The notes under the pieces were generated by a model, which was not told the origin of the DNA, ran no database searches, and worked only from the letters and a program-made list of their open reading frames with translations. A DNA stretch of 64,000 nucleotides, taken from Cupriavidus pinatubonensis (GTDB taxonomy: Bacteria > Pseudomonadota > Gammaproteobacteria > Burkholderiales > Burkholderiaceae). Of the stretch, positions 42,963 through 52,257 are shown piece after piece. How positions within the stretch are numbered: the first letter of the stretch is position 1; each line of letters opens with the position of its first letter. The position numbers and the translations under genes were made by a program. Location: NCBI RefSeq assembly GCF_019602855.1, contig NZ_CP080767.1:3720001-3784000 (forward strand). Reading direction: 5' to 3'.

Positions 42963-43832
42963 TCAAACACTCCGCCTCACATACTCCGCAATCCTCAGCG
43001 TCAGCAAAGTCAAATCCCTCTGCAACGTAGCAAAACCCTCATTCCTCTCCCGCGTCCCCTCCTCCATATAGAGCGGCCGCCTGATCTCAATCTGCAAGCT
43101 GTTACGCCGCTCAGCCGGCCGGCCGATCTGAGCGATCAGTTGCACGCCCTTGTAGGGATCGTTCCGTGCCACGGTGTAACCCTTCCCGCGCAACTCCCTC
43201 TCCACCAGATCAACCAGACCAGGCTCGCACGTCGTACCGTCCCGATCTCCCAGTACGAAGTCCGCCAGCGGACGCGGGCTCTGGATTTTTAGCCGCTCGT
43301 AAGCATTATTCGGCATGGAGTGCAGGTTCAGATGCCAGACCGCCCCGAAGCGCTGGTAAGCGCCCTCCACTGCCTCGGTCAGCGCGGCATGGTAGGGCCG
43401 GTAGTAACGGTTGATACGCCCCTGCACTTCCGCCACCGTCAGCTTCCGGTCGTAGATCGGCGTCGCCGCGTCGATGTTGCTCCAGATCAGCCCGTAGCCG
43501 AGGCGAGTCTTCTCCCCCGGCGCCAGTGGGGTGGGCCACGGCCCTTCCAGCTGTGCCGGATCGATATCGTCCAGCATGCGGTTCGGATCGATGTAGACCC
43601 GCGGGAAAGTCGCCGCCAGCAGCGTGCCGCCGACGCGCGGCACGGCTTCCCACAGTGCATCGACGTGGGTGTCCTCGCCACCACGCAGGCGCTCCGGTGC
43701 CACGACCGCGCCAAAGTCGGCGGGGTAAAAGGTGCCGCTATGCGGCGAATCGCACACCAGCGGCAGGGCCTCCCCCTCCGGCAGCGCCAGCGTGAACGGC
43801 GCGATCTGCTTCGTATCCATGGCTTGGTTCAT
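42963..43832 (-). CDS. N-formylglutamate amidohydrolase family protein
   Basis: This 289-residue protein has the family landmarks VCDSPHSGTFYP near the N-terminus (metal site), GGEDTHVD, FPRVYIDPNR, HLNLHSMPNNAY and LQIEIRRPLYM. The family hydrolyses N-formyl-L-glutamate in the last step of one histidine-degradation route (HutG type); related enzymes act on other N-acyl amino acids. No hut genes are beside it. It follows the TctC-type binding protein by 3 bases, so the two form an operon that probably takes up and cleaves one substrate. An ATG four codons in (43820) is an alternative start. Confidence 0.9.
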   Translation of the reverse strand: MNQAMDTKQIAPFTLALPEGEALPLVCDSPHSGTFYPADFGAVVAPERLRGGEDTHVDALWEAVPRVGGTLLAATFPRVYIDPNRMLDDIDPAQLEGPWPTPLAPGEKTRLGYGLIWSNIDAATPIYDRKLTVAEVQGRINRYYRPYHAALTEAVEGAYQRFGAVWHLNLHSMPNNAYERLKIQSPRPLADFVLGDRDGTTCEPGLVDLVERELRGKGYTVARNDPYKGVQLIAQIGRPAERRNSLQIEIRRPLYMEEGTRERNEGFATLQRDLTLLTLRIAEYVRRSV

Positions 43833-43835
43833 GCG

Positions 43836-44831
43836 TCAGTCCAGCTTGATGTTGGCCGCCTTGGCTACGCGTGCGTACCGCGCCATGGCCTGTTGGATCT
43901 GCACCTTGAACTGGTCCGGCGTCGTCGGCACCAGCGTGCCGCCCGACTCTTCCACCTTGCGCTTGAACTCGGGGTTCTGCATGGCCTTGTGGATGGCCTG
44001 GTTCAGACGCATGACGATGGCCGACGGCGTACCCGCCGGCGCGACGATGCCGAACCAGCCCCCTTCGCCCATGTCCTTGAAGCCCAGTTCCGCATAAGTG
44101 GGTACGCCCGGAAGCTGCGGCGAGCGGGCAGCGCCCAGCACCGCCAGCGCACGCAGACGGCCCGATTTCACGTGAGGAAGCGTCGACGACAGGTTGTCGG
44201 TGATCGCATTCACCTGACCTGCCACGGCGTCGTTGAGCGCCAGGCCCGCGCCCTTGTAAGGCACGTGCAGCAGGTCGATGTGGGCCAGCATCATGAAGTT
44301 CTCGATATTTACGTGGCCCAGCGAACCGGCACCCGGCGACGCGAAGGTGTACTTGCCTGGATTGGCCTTGGCCAGTGCGATGAACTCCTGCATGGTTTTG
44401 GCCGGTACGCTGGGGTGCACGGCGAAGACGCTGGGAATGGCCACCACATTGGTTACCGGCGCAAAGTCCTTGATCGGGTCGTACTTGAGCTTCGGATAGA
44501 CCGCCGGGTTGGATCCATGCGTGCTGACCGTGGCCATGCCGATGGTGTAGCCATCGGGATCCGACTTGGCTACCTGCTCCATGCCCACCGAGCCCCCTGC
44601 CCCGCCCTTGTTCTCGACGACGATCGGCTGGCCCAGTTCGCGCCCGGCGAACTCGGCCACGAGGCGTGCCGAGAGATCGGTCGAGCCGCCTGCCGCGAAC
44701 GGCACGACAAGGCGGATGGGACGGTTGGGATAGGCAGCCTGCGCGAATGCGCTGCCTGTAACGGCCAGCGCTGTGGCAGCCACGACGCCAGACAGCATCA
44801 GTTGGCGACGCGACATTCGGGCTCGGGTCAT
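43836..44831 (-). CDS. Bug/TctC-type periplasmic solute-binding protein
   Basis: This 331-residue protein has an N-terminal export signal with a twin-arginine-like start (MSRRQLMLSGVVAATALAV, cleavage after AFAQA). The mature part is a typical Bug-family domain: YPNRPIRLVVPFAAGGSTDLSARLVAEFAGRELGQPIVVENKGGAGG, then HVPYKGAGLALNDAVAGQV. These proteins bind carboxylated small molecules for tripartite (TctABC) carriers or for sensing. No tctA/tctB gene is near. It heads an operon with the N-formylglutamate amidohydrolase gene, and is divergent from a LysR-type regulator 121 bases away. Confidence 0.93.
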   Translation of the reverse strand: MTRARMSRRQLMLSGVVAATALAVTGSAFAQAAYPNRPIRLVVPFAAGGSTDLSARLVAEFAGRELGQPIVVENKGGAGGSVGMEQVAKSDPDGYTIGMATVSTHGSNPAVYPKLKYDPIKDFAPVTNVVAIPSVFAVHPSVPAKTMQEFIALAKANPGKYTFASPGAGSLGHVNIENFMMLAHIDLLHVPYKGAGLALNDAVAGQVNAITDNLSSTLPHVKSGRLRALAVLGAARSPQLPGVPTYAELGFKDMGEGGWFGIVAPAGTPSAIVMRLNQAIHKAMQNPEFKRKVEESGGTLVPTTPDQFKVQIQQAMARYARVAKAANIKLD

Positions 44832-44952
44832 GGGGGCTTTCTCCTGTTATTGGGTTGTAAATTGCCGCCCGAGTGTCAGCCGTTTACCGGTCCGGGGCAA
44901 ACGACTATATTGCACTTTTGCATTACCAAAGGTCATCGTCGACCTCCGGCCC

Positions 44953-45864
44953 ATGCGGTTGCATTCCCCTTCAATGTCCGAGCTGCACGCCTTCGTCGCC
45001 GCCGCGCGCTTGGGCAGTTTCACCCGCGCGGCCGACACCCTATGCGTGACACAGGGGGCTATCAGCCGGGCCATTGCCCGGCTCGAGGAACACTTTGGCC
45101 AGCCGCTGATTCAGCGCAATGCGCACCGGTTGACACTGACGGGTGCCGGACAGCAGTTGCTGGACGCTGTCGCGGGCCCGCTTGCCGCGATCGAGAACGC
45201 GAGTGCGGCATTGCGTGCCGGTGACCGTAGCCACCATCTGACGCTTTCTGCCGTGCCAACGCTTGCCAGTGTCTGGCTGGTGCCCCGCCTGCCCGACTTC
45301 CACCGTCGACACCCCGATATCCGCCTCGATTTCGTGCCCTACCGCCGCGACGAGGATTTCTCCGGTGCTGCGCCCGATGCTGCTTTACTGGCCGGCGAGC
45401 CGGGCAAATGGCCTGGCCTCCAGGTGGACTATGTAGTGGGCCGCGAGATGGTGCCGGTCTGCCATCCCGACCGCGCACGCCAACGGCATGCAGCCGGACG
45501 CTGGCGCGAGCCCGCCGAGCTGATGGATGAACCCCTGCTCTATCACACCACCGCCCCTGCAAACTGGGCCAACTGGCTGCAGGCGGCAGGCGTACCCAAC
45601 GCTGCGCCGAAGCTGTCATCAGGCTTCGACCAGGTGTCGATCCTGGTTCAGGCCGTGCGCGCCGACATGGGTATTGCGGTGCTGCAGCGCTGTCTGTTGC
45701 ACGACGAACTAGCCGCCGGGCGGGTCGTAGCGCCGTTCGATCTTCCGATTCGGCTGCAACGCGGCTATTTCCTGTGTTCACCAAGGGAGCGGCGCGATCA
45801 TCCCGCCCTGCGTTGCTTCCGCGAATGGCTGCTGGAAACTGCCGCGCAGGATTCTAGGACATAA
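44953..45864 (+). CDS. LysR-type transcriptional regulator (GcvA-like)
   Basis: This 303-residue protein has the winged HTH MSELHAFVAAARLGSFTRAADTLCVTQGAISRAIARLEEHFG and an effector domain from about residue 95 (HLTLSAVPTLASVWLVPRLPDFHRRHPDIRLDFV), which is the GcvA/AmpR branch. The ATG at 44953 is used; 44974 is possible. It is divergent from the TctC/amidohydrolase operon, so it most likely controls it, perhaps in answer to the substrate. I see no clean T-N11-A palindrome in the shared 121-base promoter region. Confidence 0.9.
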   Translation: MRLHSPSMSELHAFVAAARLGSFTRAADTLCVTQGAISRAIARLEEHFGQPLIQRNAHRLTLTGAGQQLLDAVAGPLAAIENASAALRAGDRSHHLTLSAVPTLASVWLVPRLPDFHRRHPDIRLDFVPYRRDEDFSGAAPDAALLAGEPGKWPGLQVDYVVGREMVPVCHPDRARQRHAAGRWREPAELMDEPLLYHTTAPANWANWLQAAGVPNAAPKLSSGFDQVSILVQAVRADMGIAVLQRCLLHDELAAGRVVAPFDLPIRLQRGYFLCSPRERRDHPALRCFREWLLETAAQDSRT

Positions 45865-46067
45865 GCGACCCAGACTATTCGTCAGAAAGATGATCGCCTG
45901 CACTTAACACAGCTAATATCGATAAATCGAATCAACCTGTTGATCCCACGGATGAATCATTCACCTGAAGAATTTTATTCAGCTAAATCAATCCACCGAA
46001 ATCCATGCCGAGATATATAGCTTCGCCACTTGGTACTGGACTCGCCTTGATATTTACTGAACGAATG

Positions 46068-46090
46068 AAAAGGCCCGCCGAAGCGGGCCT
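46068..46090 (-). terminator. Intrinsic terminator of liv cluster 1
   Basis: AGGCCCGC (46071-46078) pairs with GCGGGCCT (46083-46090) across a CGAA tetraloop. On the minus strand it runs into TTTT. It lies 27 bases after the livF stop. Confidence 0.8.
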
Positions 46091-46116
46091 CGCATTCATC
46101 AAATAACTACCCCGGT

Positions 46117-46860
46117 TCAAGCCGCCTTCTTTGCCAGCCCCAGATAGGTTTCAATCACCTTCGGATTGCTGGCGAGCTCCGCCGCCGGCCCTTCCATCGC
46201 CATATCGCCGGTCTCGATCACATAGCCGTAGTCCGCCACCTGTAGCGCTGCACGCGCGTTCTGCTCGATCAGCAACGTCGCCACGCCGGTCTGGCGCAGG
46301 TTGCTGATGATGTGGAAGATCTCCTTAACGATCAGCGGCGCCAGGCCGAGGCTCGGTTCATCGAGCATCAGCAGTTGCGGCTTGGCCATTAGCGCTCGCC
46401 CAACGGCAAGCATCTGCCGTTCGCCGCCAGATAGCGTGCCGGCGTCCTGCCGCGCCCGTTCACGCAGGCGCGGGAACAAGTCGTAGACCACGTCCATCTG
46501 GTCCAGAAAGTTCTTCTCACCGGCGCGCTTGCGCCGGAAGGCGCCGAGCAGCAGGTTGTCTTCCACCGTCATCGACGCGAACAGCTCTCGCTTCTCCGGC
46601 ACCAGGCACATGCCGCGCGCCACCCGGCCCTCCACCGGAATGCCGGCCATGTCATGGCCGAGATAACTGACGGTGCCATTCGCCGAGCCATTGACCGGCA
46701 GCGCACCCATGATTGCGTTGAGCATCGTCGATTTTCCGGCGCCGTTGGGGCCGATCACGGTAACGATCTTGCCGGCTTCCACTTTGAGGCTCGCGCCGTG
46801 CACGGCTTCCACCTTGCCATAGCGGACGTGAAGGTCCTTCACTTCGAGAATCAAGCTCAT
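46117..46860 (-). CDS. livF: LivF-type ABC transporter ATP-binding protein (cluster 1)
   Basis: This 247-residue protein is one of the two ATPases of a branched-chain-amino-acid-type importer. Walker A GPNGAGKS is at residues 37-44, signature LSGGERQMLAVGRALM, Walker B LLMLDEPSLGLAP, and the H-loop region LLIEQNARAAL. The LivF-specific VPEKRELFASMTVEDNL stretch is present. It is the last gene of the cluster, 9 bases after the LivM-LivG fusion gene, and is followed by a terminator. Confidence 0.95.
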   Translation of the reverse strand: MSLILEVKDLHVRYGKVEAVHGASLKVEAGKIVTVIGPNGAGKSTMLNAIMGALPVNGSANGTVSYLGHDMAGIPVEGRVARGMCLVPEKRELFASMTVEDNLLLGAFRRKRAGEKNFLDQMDVVYDLFPRLRERARQDAGTLSGGERQMLAVGRALMAKPQLLMLDEPSLGLAPLIVKEIFHIISNLRQTGVATLLIEQNARAALQVADYGYVIETGDMAMEGPAAELASNPKVIETYLGLAKKAA

Positions 46861-46869
46861 GTCGCGTCC

Positions 46870-48711
46870 TTACTCCACACCGCCAAGATAGGCCTCAAGC
46901 ACAGCCGGGTTCTTCTGTACGTCTTCGGGCACGCCTTCGGCGATGCGCGTGCCGAACTCCATCACCACGAGGCGATCGGTGAGGTTCATCACGAAGTCCA
47001 TGTCATGCTCGACCAGCAGCACGCTCATCCCTTCGGACTTCAGCTTGCGCAGCAGTTCGGCCAGCGCCTGCTTCTCCTTGTAGCGCAGGCCGGCAGCCGG
47101 TTCATCAAGCAGCAGCAGCGCCGGATCGCAGCACAGTGCGCGCGCGATTTCCAGGATGCGTTGCTGACCCAGCGCCAGGCTGCCGGCTTCCATGTACATG
47201 CAGTCGGCCAGCCCCACGCGTTCGAGCTGGCGCCGCGCTTCGAACAGCAGCTTCTCTTCCTCGACGCGATTCATGCGCAGCATCGCGGCCGACACGCCAC
47301 CCTGCGCGCGAAAGTCTCCGCGCAGGTGCGCGCCGATCGCCACGTTCTCGAGCACCGTCATGGACGGCAGCAGATGCACGTGCTGGAAAGTACGGCCTAC
47401 GCCGCGCTTGACGATCTCGCGCGAGGGCAGACCCGATATCACTTCGCCGCGATATCGCACTTCGCCACGCGTGACCGGCAGCACGCCCGTGACGAGATTG
47501 AACGTCGTCGACTTGCCCGCACCGTTCGGACCGATCAGGCCAATGATCTCGCCGGCGCGCACCTGAAAGCTCACGTCGTTGACGGCGACAAGTCCACCGA
47601 ACTGCTTGCGCGCAGCGCGTACGTCAAGGATCAGCTCGCCGGCCTCAGGCTTCTGCCGCACCGGAAGCGCGTCGGCCACATCCGGCGCGCGCACGGGCGG
47701 GCCCGATGGCAACACCCTGCGCAAGAACGGCCACAGACCATCGCGCGCATACTGCAGCAGCAGCACGAGCAGCACGCCGAATACGATGATCTCGAAATTG
47801 CCATTGGCACCGAGCAGCTTCGGCAGCAGTCCCTGCAGCGTGTCCTTGAGGATCGTGAGAAGGCCCGCGCCCAGCACCGCGCCCCACACATGACCCACGC
47901 CACCGACCACCGCCATGAACAGGTATTCGATACCGTAGTTCAGGCCGAACGGCGTCGGGTTCACCGCGCGCTGCAAGTGCGCGTAGAGAAAGCCTGAGAT
48001 GCAGGCGAGCACTGCGGCGACGACGAACACTACGACCTTCATCCACGCGGTGTTCACGCCCATCGCTTCAGCCATCACGCCGCCGCCCTTCAACGCGCGC
48101 ATCGCGCGCCCCGGGCGTGAATTCAGCAGGTTCTGCACGGCCAGCACCGCGAGCAGCACCACGGCCCAGATCAGGTAGAACATCGACCGGCCCGACTGCA
48201 GTTCAATGCCGAACAGCGACAGCACAGGAATGCCATTGAGGCCGTCGTACTTGCCGAGGAACTCGAGGTTGCCAAACAGGAAGAACAGCGACAGTCCCCA
48301 CGCAATCGTGGCAAGCGGCAGGTAGTGGCCGGACATGCGCATCGTGATCAGGCCAATCACATACGCACATGCCATGGTGATCACCAGGCCCACCAGCAAT
48401 CCGAACCACGGCGACAGCCCGAACTGCGTGGTCAGGTACGCAGTGCTGTACGCACCGAGTCCCACGAACGCGGCCTGCCCGAACGACGTCATGCCGCCCA
48501 CGCCTGTCAGCAGCACGAGCCCGATCGCCACGATGCTGTACAGCCCGATGTAATTGCCCAGCGTGATCCAGAACTCCGGCGTCGGCAGTACCGGCATCAG
48601 CGCGAGCACCACGATGAACAGCAGCGTGAGCACGCGGTTGCGCTGCAGGCCGGCGCGGTTGCCGGCGCGTTCGCCACCCACAGCCGCTTGCTTGTCGGTC
48701 AGCATCGTCAT
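46870..48711 (-). CDS. LivM-LivG fusion: ABC permease joined to ATP-binding protein (cluster 1)
   Basis: This 613-residue protein covers two normal subunits. Residues about 27-340 form a LivM permease with 8-9 membrane segments ([53 protein letters not shown]). After a linker of about 25 residues, residues about 365-613 form a LivG ATPase: Walker A with Lys400 in [25 protein letters not shown], Walker [21 protein letters not shown]. The ABC signature is unusual, LALGQQRI in place of LSxGQQR. The fusion is one open frame with no stop, so it is not a sequencing join. Confidence 0.94.
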   Translation of the reverse strand: MTMLTDKQAAVGGERAGNRAGLQRNRVLTLLFIVVLALMPVLPTPEFWITLGNYIGLYSIVAIGLVLLTGVGGMTSFGQAAFVGLGAYSTAYLTTQFGLSPWFGLLVGLVITMACAYVIGLITMRMSGHYLPLATIAWGLSLFFLFGNLEFLGKYDGLNGIPVLSLFGIELQSGRSMFYLIWAVVLLAVLAVQNLLNSRPGRAMRALKGGGVMAEAMGVNTAWMKVVVFVVAAVLACISGFLYAHLQRAVNPTPFGLNYGIEYLFMAVVGGVGHVWGAVLGAGLLTILKDTLQGLLPKLLGANGNFEIIVFGVLLVLLLQYARDGLWPFLRRVLPSGPPVRAPDVADALPVRQKPEAGELILDVRAARKQFGGLVAVNDVSFQVRAGEIIGLIGPNGAGKSTTFNLVTGVLPVTRGEVRYRGEVISGLPSREIVKRGVGRTFQHVHLLPSMTVLENVAIGAHLRGDFRAQGGVSAAMLRMNRVEEEKLLFEARRQLERVGLADCMYMEAGSLALGQQRILEIARALCCDPALLLLDEPAAGLRYKEKQALAELLRKLKSEGMSVLLVEHDMDFVMNLTDRLVVMEFGTRIAEGVPEDVQKNPAVLEAYLGGVE

Positions 48712-48714
48712 GGC

Positions 48715-49767
48715 TTATTCCTCCTCCTCGACGTGCTTGCTCGTCAGCGAGCGCCACAGCAGCACCGGAATGATCAGCGTAAAGACAATGACCTCCTTGA
48801 ACGCGCTGGCCCAGAAGGACGAATACGATTCAAGCAGCCCCACCAGCAGCGCACCCAGTGCGGCGATCGGGTAGCTCACCAGCCCGCCGACGATCGCGCC
48901 GACGAAGCCTTTCAGGCCCACGAGGAACCCCGATTCGTAGTACACGGTCGTGAGCGGTGCAATCAAGATGCCGCACAGCGCGCCCATCGCCGCGGCCAGC
49001 GTGAACGACAGCCGCCCTGCCTGCGTCGTGCCGATGCCGACCAGGCGCGCGCCAAGGCGGTTCACCGCCGTCGCGCGCAATGCCTTGCCCTGCAGCGTGC
49101 GATCGAAATAGAAGTACAGCGCGCCGATCAGCAATGCCGACACGCCCACGATCCACAGGCTCTGGCCCGAGATGGTGAGGCTGCCTACTTCGAAGCGCGC
49201 GTCGGAAAATGCCTCGGTACGCGAACCCTCCGCGCCGAACATCACGAGTCCCAGGCCTACCAGCGCGAAGTGCACGCCGACCGAGACGATCAGCAGCACC
49301 AGCGTGCTCGCTTCGGCGAGCGGCTGATACGCAAGACGGTACAGCATCGGCCCAAGCGGAATGATGACCAGCAGCGTCATCGCGATCTGCGCGAGCATCG
49401 GCAACGGTTGCGCGCCGTATTGCTGCACCAGCAGGTGCACCACCAGCGGAAACACGAGGTACTTGCCGGCCAGCACAGCGAGCCTTCGCCCGAGCGTTCG
49501 GCGCAGTTCCGCGCTTCGCAGCACGGTCACGGTTTCATACAGGAAAGTCAGCACGCCCATGGCCAGCAGCAGCCACGTGGTCTGAGGCACATGTCCGGCC
49601 TGCATGGCGGCCAGCGTGAGCGCGCCATAGGCGACGAACTCGCCTTGCGGAATGAAGATGACGCGGGTCACCGAGAACACCAGCACCAGTGCGAGCGCGA
49701 GCAGCGCGTAGATCGCACCTGAAGTGATGCCGTCCTGCGCCAGGATGGCGGCAATCGAAAGGTCCAT
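48715..49767 (-). CDS. livH: LivH-type ABC transporter permease (cluster 1)
   Basis: This 350-residue inner-membrane permease has eight or more hydrophobic segments. Family marks are DGITSGAIYALLALALVLVFSVTRVIFIPQGEFVAYGAL at the N-terminus and RLSFTLAAAMGALCGILIAPLT and GGLVSYPIAALGALLVGLLE later. It is longer than the usual LivH (about 290-310), with an insertion of about 40 residues around residues 80-130 (ETVTVLRSAELRRTLGRRLAVLAG). The stop is 3 bases before the LivM-LivG fusion start, so they are cotranslated. Confidence 0.92.
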   Translation of the reverse strand: MDLSIAAILAQDGITSGAIYALLALALVLVFSVTRVIFIPQGEFVAYGALTLAAMQAGHVPQTTWLLLAMGVLTFLYETVTVLRSAELRRTLGRRLAVLAGKYLVFPLVVHLLVQQYGAQPLPMLAQIAMTLLVIIPLGPMLYRLAYQPLAEASTLVLLIVSVGVHFALVGLGLVMFGAEGSRTEAFSDARFEVGSLTISGQSLWIVGVSALLIGALYFYFDRTLQGKALRATAVNRLGARLVGIGTTQAGRLSFTLAAAMGALCGILIAPLTTVYYESGFLVGLKGFVGAIVGGLVSYPIAALGALLVGLLESYSSFWASAFKEVIVFTLIIPVLLWRSLTSKHVEEEE

Positions 49768-49950
49768 TGTCTTCCCGTGTTGTCGAATGATTCTGCCTGC
49801 AAGCCAAGGGGCGGACAGGACGCTATCTGCGCTGGGATCGTCGCAGAGGCGTGCGCACAGATATGCGCTGGGATTACGAAATGGTAAACGGGTTATCCAT
49901 TGCAGAAATACAGGGCAACCCTAGTTGTCGCATCGGCGAATGCAGCGCGC

Positions 49951-49986
49951 AAAAAAGAAAGCGCATGGGGTTCACCATGCGCCTTC
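49951..49986 (-). terminator. Terminator or attenuator between the binding protein and livH (cluster 1)
   Basis: GCGCATGG (49961-49968) pairs with CCATGCGC (49975-49982). On the minus strand the stem is followed by TTTCTTTTTT (49960-49951). Such a site in a liv operon lets the binding protein be made in excess over the permease genes. Confidence 0.8.
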
Positions 49987-50017
49987 CTTTGCTACGCGTC
50001 CAGCAACTGCCAGCGGC

Positions 50018-51169
50018 TTACTTGGTCAGCAGCTTCCACTTGCCGTCGACGATCTGCACCATCACGCGCGAGCGCTGATCGAAGCCGAGGTGGTCGGTCG
50101 GGCTCATGTTCATGATGCCGTGCGAGACCGGAAGGTTCTTGATCTGCTCCATCGCGTCACGCAGTGCCTTGCGGAATTCCTTCGTGCCGGGCTGGCCCTT
50201 CTTAAGCGCTTCCGGAATGGCATGCTGCAGGATCAGGCCCGCATCCCACGCATGGCCGCCGAACGTCGACACCTGGCCGCCGAACGCTTTCTCGTAAGCG
50301 GTCTTGTAGGTCATGGCCGGCTTCTTGACCGGATTGCTGTCGGGAAGCTGGTCAGCCACGAGCAGCGGGCCCGCCGGCAGCAGCGTGCCTTCGCAGTCCT
50401 TGCCGCACACGCGCAGGAAGTCGGGATTGGCAATGCCGTGGGTCTGGTAGATCCTGCCCTTGTAGCCGCGCTCCTTGAGCGCCTTTTCCGGTAGCGCCGC
50501 GGGCGTACCCGAGCCTGCGATCAGCACCGCGTCGGCATTGCTGCCCATCATCTTGAGGACCTGGCCGGTCACCGAGGTATCGGTGCGCGCAAAGCGCTCG
50601 TTGGCGACGACCTTGATCTTGCGCATCTCCGCCACCTTGGCGAATTCCTGCGCCCAGCTGTCGCCGTAGGCATCCGCGAAGCCGATGAACGCCACCGTCT
50701 TCACGTTGTTGTTGGTCATGTGCTCGGCAATGGCCGTGGCCATGTGCGAGTCGTTCTGCGGTGTCTTGAAGACCCAGGCGCGCTTGGCATCCATGGGTTC
50801 GATAATGCGGGCCGACGCGGCCATGGTGATCATCGGCGTCTCGTTCTCGGCCACGATATCGACCATGGCCAGCGAGTTCGGCGTGACGGTGGAACCGACC
50901 ACGACATCGACCTTGTCTTCGCTGATCAGCTTGCGCGTGTTCTTGACGGCCGTGGTGGTGTCCGACGCGTCATCGAGGATGATGTACTCGACCTTCTTGC
51001 CCGCGATCTCCTTGGGCATCAGCGAGAAGGTGTTCTTCTCCGGAATGCCCAGCGATGCCGCCGGACCCGTGGCCGACACCGTGACCCCGACCTTGACCTG
51101 TGCGCTGGCAGTGCCGGCAACTAGGGCAGCCGCAGCGATGGCCAGCAGGCTGGCGCGCTTGAAGTTCAT
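50018..51169 (-). CDS. Branched-chain-type ABC transporter substrate-binding protein (cluster 1)
   Basis: This 383-residue protein has a signal peptide MNFKRASLLAIAAAALVAGTASA, then a mature Leu/Ile/Val-type binding domain VKVGVTVSATGPAASLGIPEKNTFSLMPKEIAGKKV. ATG 51169 has AAGGAGACAAG directly upstream. In Burkholderiales, LIV-type systems of this subgroup often import aromatic or fatty acids or their degradation products, so the substrate is open. It is the first gene of cluster 1; the next gene is 250 bases away past an attenuator-like hairpin. A TetR-type operator candidate stands 181 bases upstream. Confidence 0.92.
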   Translation of the reverse strand: MNFKRASLLAIAAAALVAGTASAQVKVGVTVSATGPAASLGIPEKNTFSLMPKEIAGKKVEYIILDDASDTTTAVKNTRKLISEDKVDVVVGSTVTPNSLAMVDIVAENETPMITMAASARIIEPMDAKRAWVFKTPQNDSHMATAIAEHMTNNNVKTVAFIGFADAYGDSWAQEFAKVAEMRKIKVVANERFARTDTSVTGQVLKMMGSNADAVLIAGSGTPAALPEKALKERGYKGRIYQTHGIANPDFLRVCGKDCEGTLLPAGPLLVADQLPDSNPVKKPAMTYKTAYEKAFGGQVSTFGGHAWDAGLILQHAIPEALKKGQPGTKEFRKALRDAMEQIKNLPVSHGIMNMSPTDHLGFDQRSRVMVQIVDGKWKLLTK

Positions 51170-51349
51170 CTTGTCTCCTTCGTTCCTGCAAACGGAAAGG
51201 CATCCGTACGGCCCCGCCGCCGGATGCCTCTTTTGTCGACCCCTCGGGTCAGCGCAGGCACATCGCTGGCACCTGCGTATTTCAAGGGAGGAACAAGGTC
51301 CATCCCGTCTTTCCCCTCCGCACCACTCCCCCGGAAATGTCGCGGTCAT

Positions 51350-51371
51350 TTCCCGACCGTGCGGTCGGGAA
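51350..51371. promoter_or_regulatory. TetR-type operator candidate upstream of liv cluster 1
   Basis: TTCCCGACCG (51350-51359) and CGGTCGGGAA (51362-51371) are perfect complements with a 2-base gap. The core CGACCG-NN-CGGTCG is the shape of operators used by TetR-family regulators of catabolic acyl-CoA pathways in proteobacteria. No tetR gene is in the window. Confidence 0.6.
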
Positions 51372-51441
51372 TGCGAATCGAGTCTAACACAGCGATCCTG
51401 CACTTCCAGGCAGGATTAACCCGCATCGCGGGCATCACAAA

Positions 51442-52203
51442 TCAACGCAAAAAGGCGTCCCACGCCGTCTTCAGGATCAGCGCGCTGACCACAACGATAA
51501 AGACCTTGCGCACGAAGCCGCTGCCGTGGCGCAGCGCAAGCCGGCTGCCCACCTGGCTGCCGGCGACATTGGCGACAGCCATGACCAGACCGAGCTGCCA
51601 CCAGATATGGCCCTTGCTGGCCAGCAGCAGCAGCGCGGCGAGATTGGTCGCCAGGTTCACCACCTTGGTTGAGGCGGACGCATGCAGGAAGTCATAGCCG
51701 AACACGCGTACAAACACGATCATCAGGAAGCTGCCCGTGCCCGGCCCGAACACGCCGTCATAGAAGCCGATGGCGGCGCCCGCCAGCAGCGCCGCAACAC
51801 GTTCGCGCGTGCCGGTCAGCGAAGGGGCGTGCTCGGTGCCCAGATCCTTCTTGGCCACCGTGTAGGCGAGCAGCGCCACCAGCACGAACGGCAATGCTTT
51901 GCGCAGCGGCTCGGCCGGCATCATCGTAAGCGCCCATGCGCCTGCCATCGAGAACACAAAGGCCGCGACCACGGCGGGCGCTGTCGCGGCCCAGTAGATG
52001 CGCACATTGCGCCCGTAGCGGATTGCGGCGTTGGCCGTTCCGGCGACTGACGCCACCTTGTTAGTGCCGAGCAGCGTGGCGGGCGACATGCCGGGAAAAG
52101 CAGAAAACAGCGCGGGGATCTGGACCAAACCGCCGCCGCCAGCCACCGCGTCGATCAGGCCGGCGAGAAAGGCGGCAACCGCCAGGAATGCAAACTCCAT
52201 CAT
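51442..52203 (-). CDS. TauE/SafE (TSUP) family membrane exporter
   Basis: About 253 residues from ATG 52203 (MMEFAFLAVAAFLAGLIDAVAGGGGLVQIPAL). It has eight hydrophobic segments with the TSUP repeats: GGGGLVQIPALFSAFPG in the first half and GFYDGVFGPGTGSFLMIVFVRVFG in the second. Family members move sulfite, sulfoacetate or related anions across the inner membrane; the substrate here is not evident. It reads in the same direction as liv cluster 1, but lies upstream and apart from it. An in-frame ATG at 52242 is possible but adds only low-complexity sequence. Confidence 0.92.
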   Translation of the reverse strand: MMEFAFLAVAAFLAGLIDAVAGGGGLVQIPALFSAFPGMSPATLLGTNKVASVAGTANAAIRYGRNVRIYWAATAPAVVAAFVFSMAGAWALTMMPAEPLRKALPFVLVALLAYTVAKKDLGTEHAPSLTGTRERVAALLAGAAIGFYDGVFGPGTGSFLMIVFVRVFGYDFLHASASTKVVNLATNLAALLLLASKGHIWWQLGLVMAVANVAGSQVGSRLALRHGSGFVRKVFIVVVSALILKTAWDAFLR

Positions 52204-52257
52204 TGCAGGAAACGAAGAAGGTAAGGAGGAAGGAAGGAGCAAGCAGCGACCGGACGA

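Noticed and set aside
44165-44176. TTTCACGTGAGG in the TctC gene as a further parS
   Set aside because: Only the left half-site is intact; the right half has several mismatches, and the outer bases do not fit.
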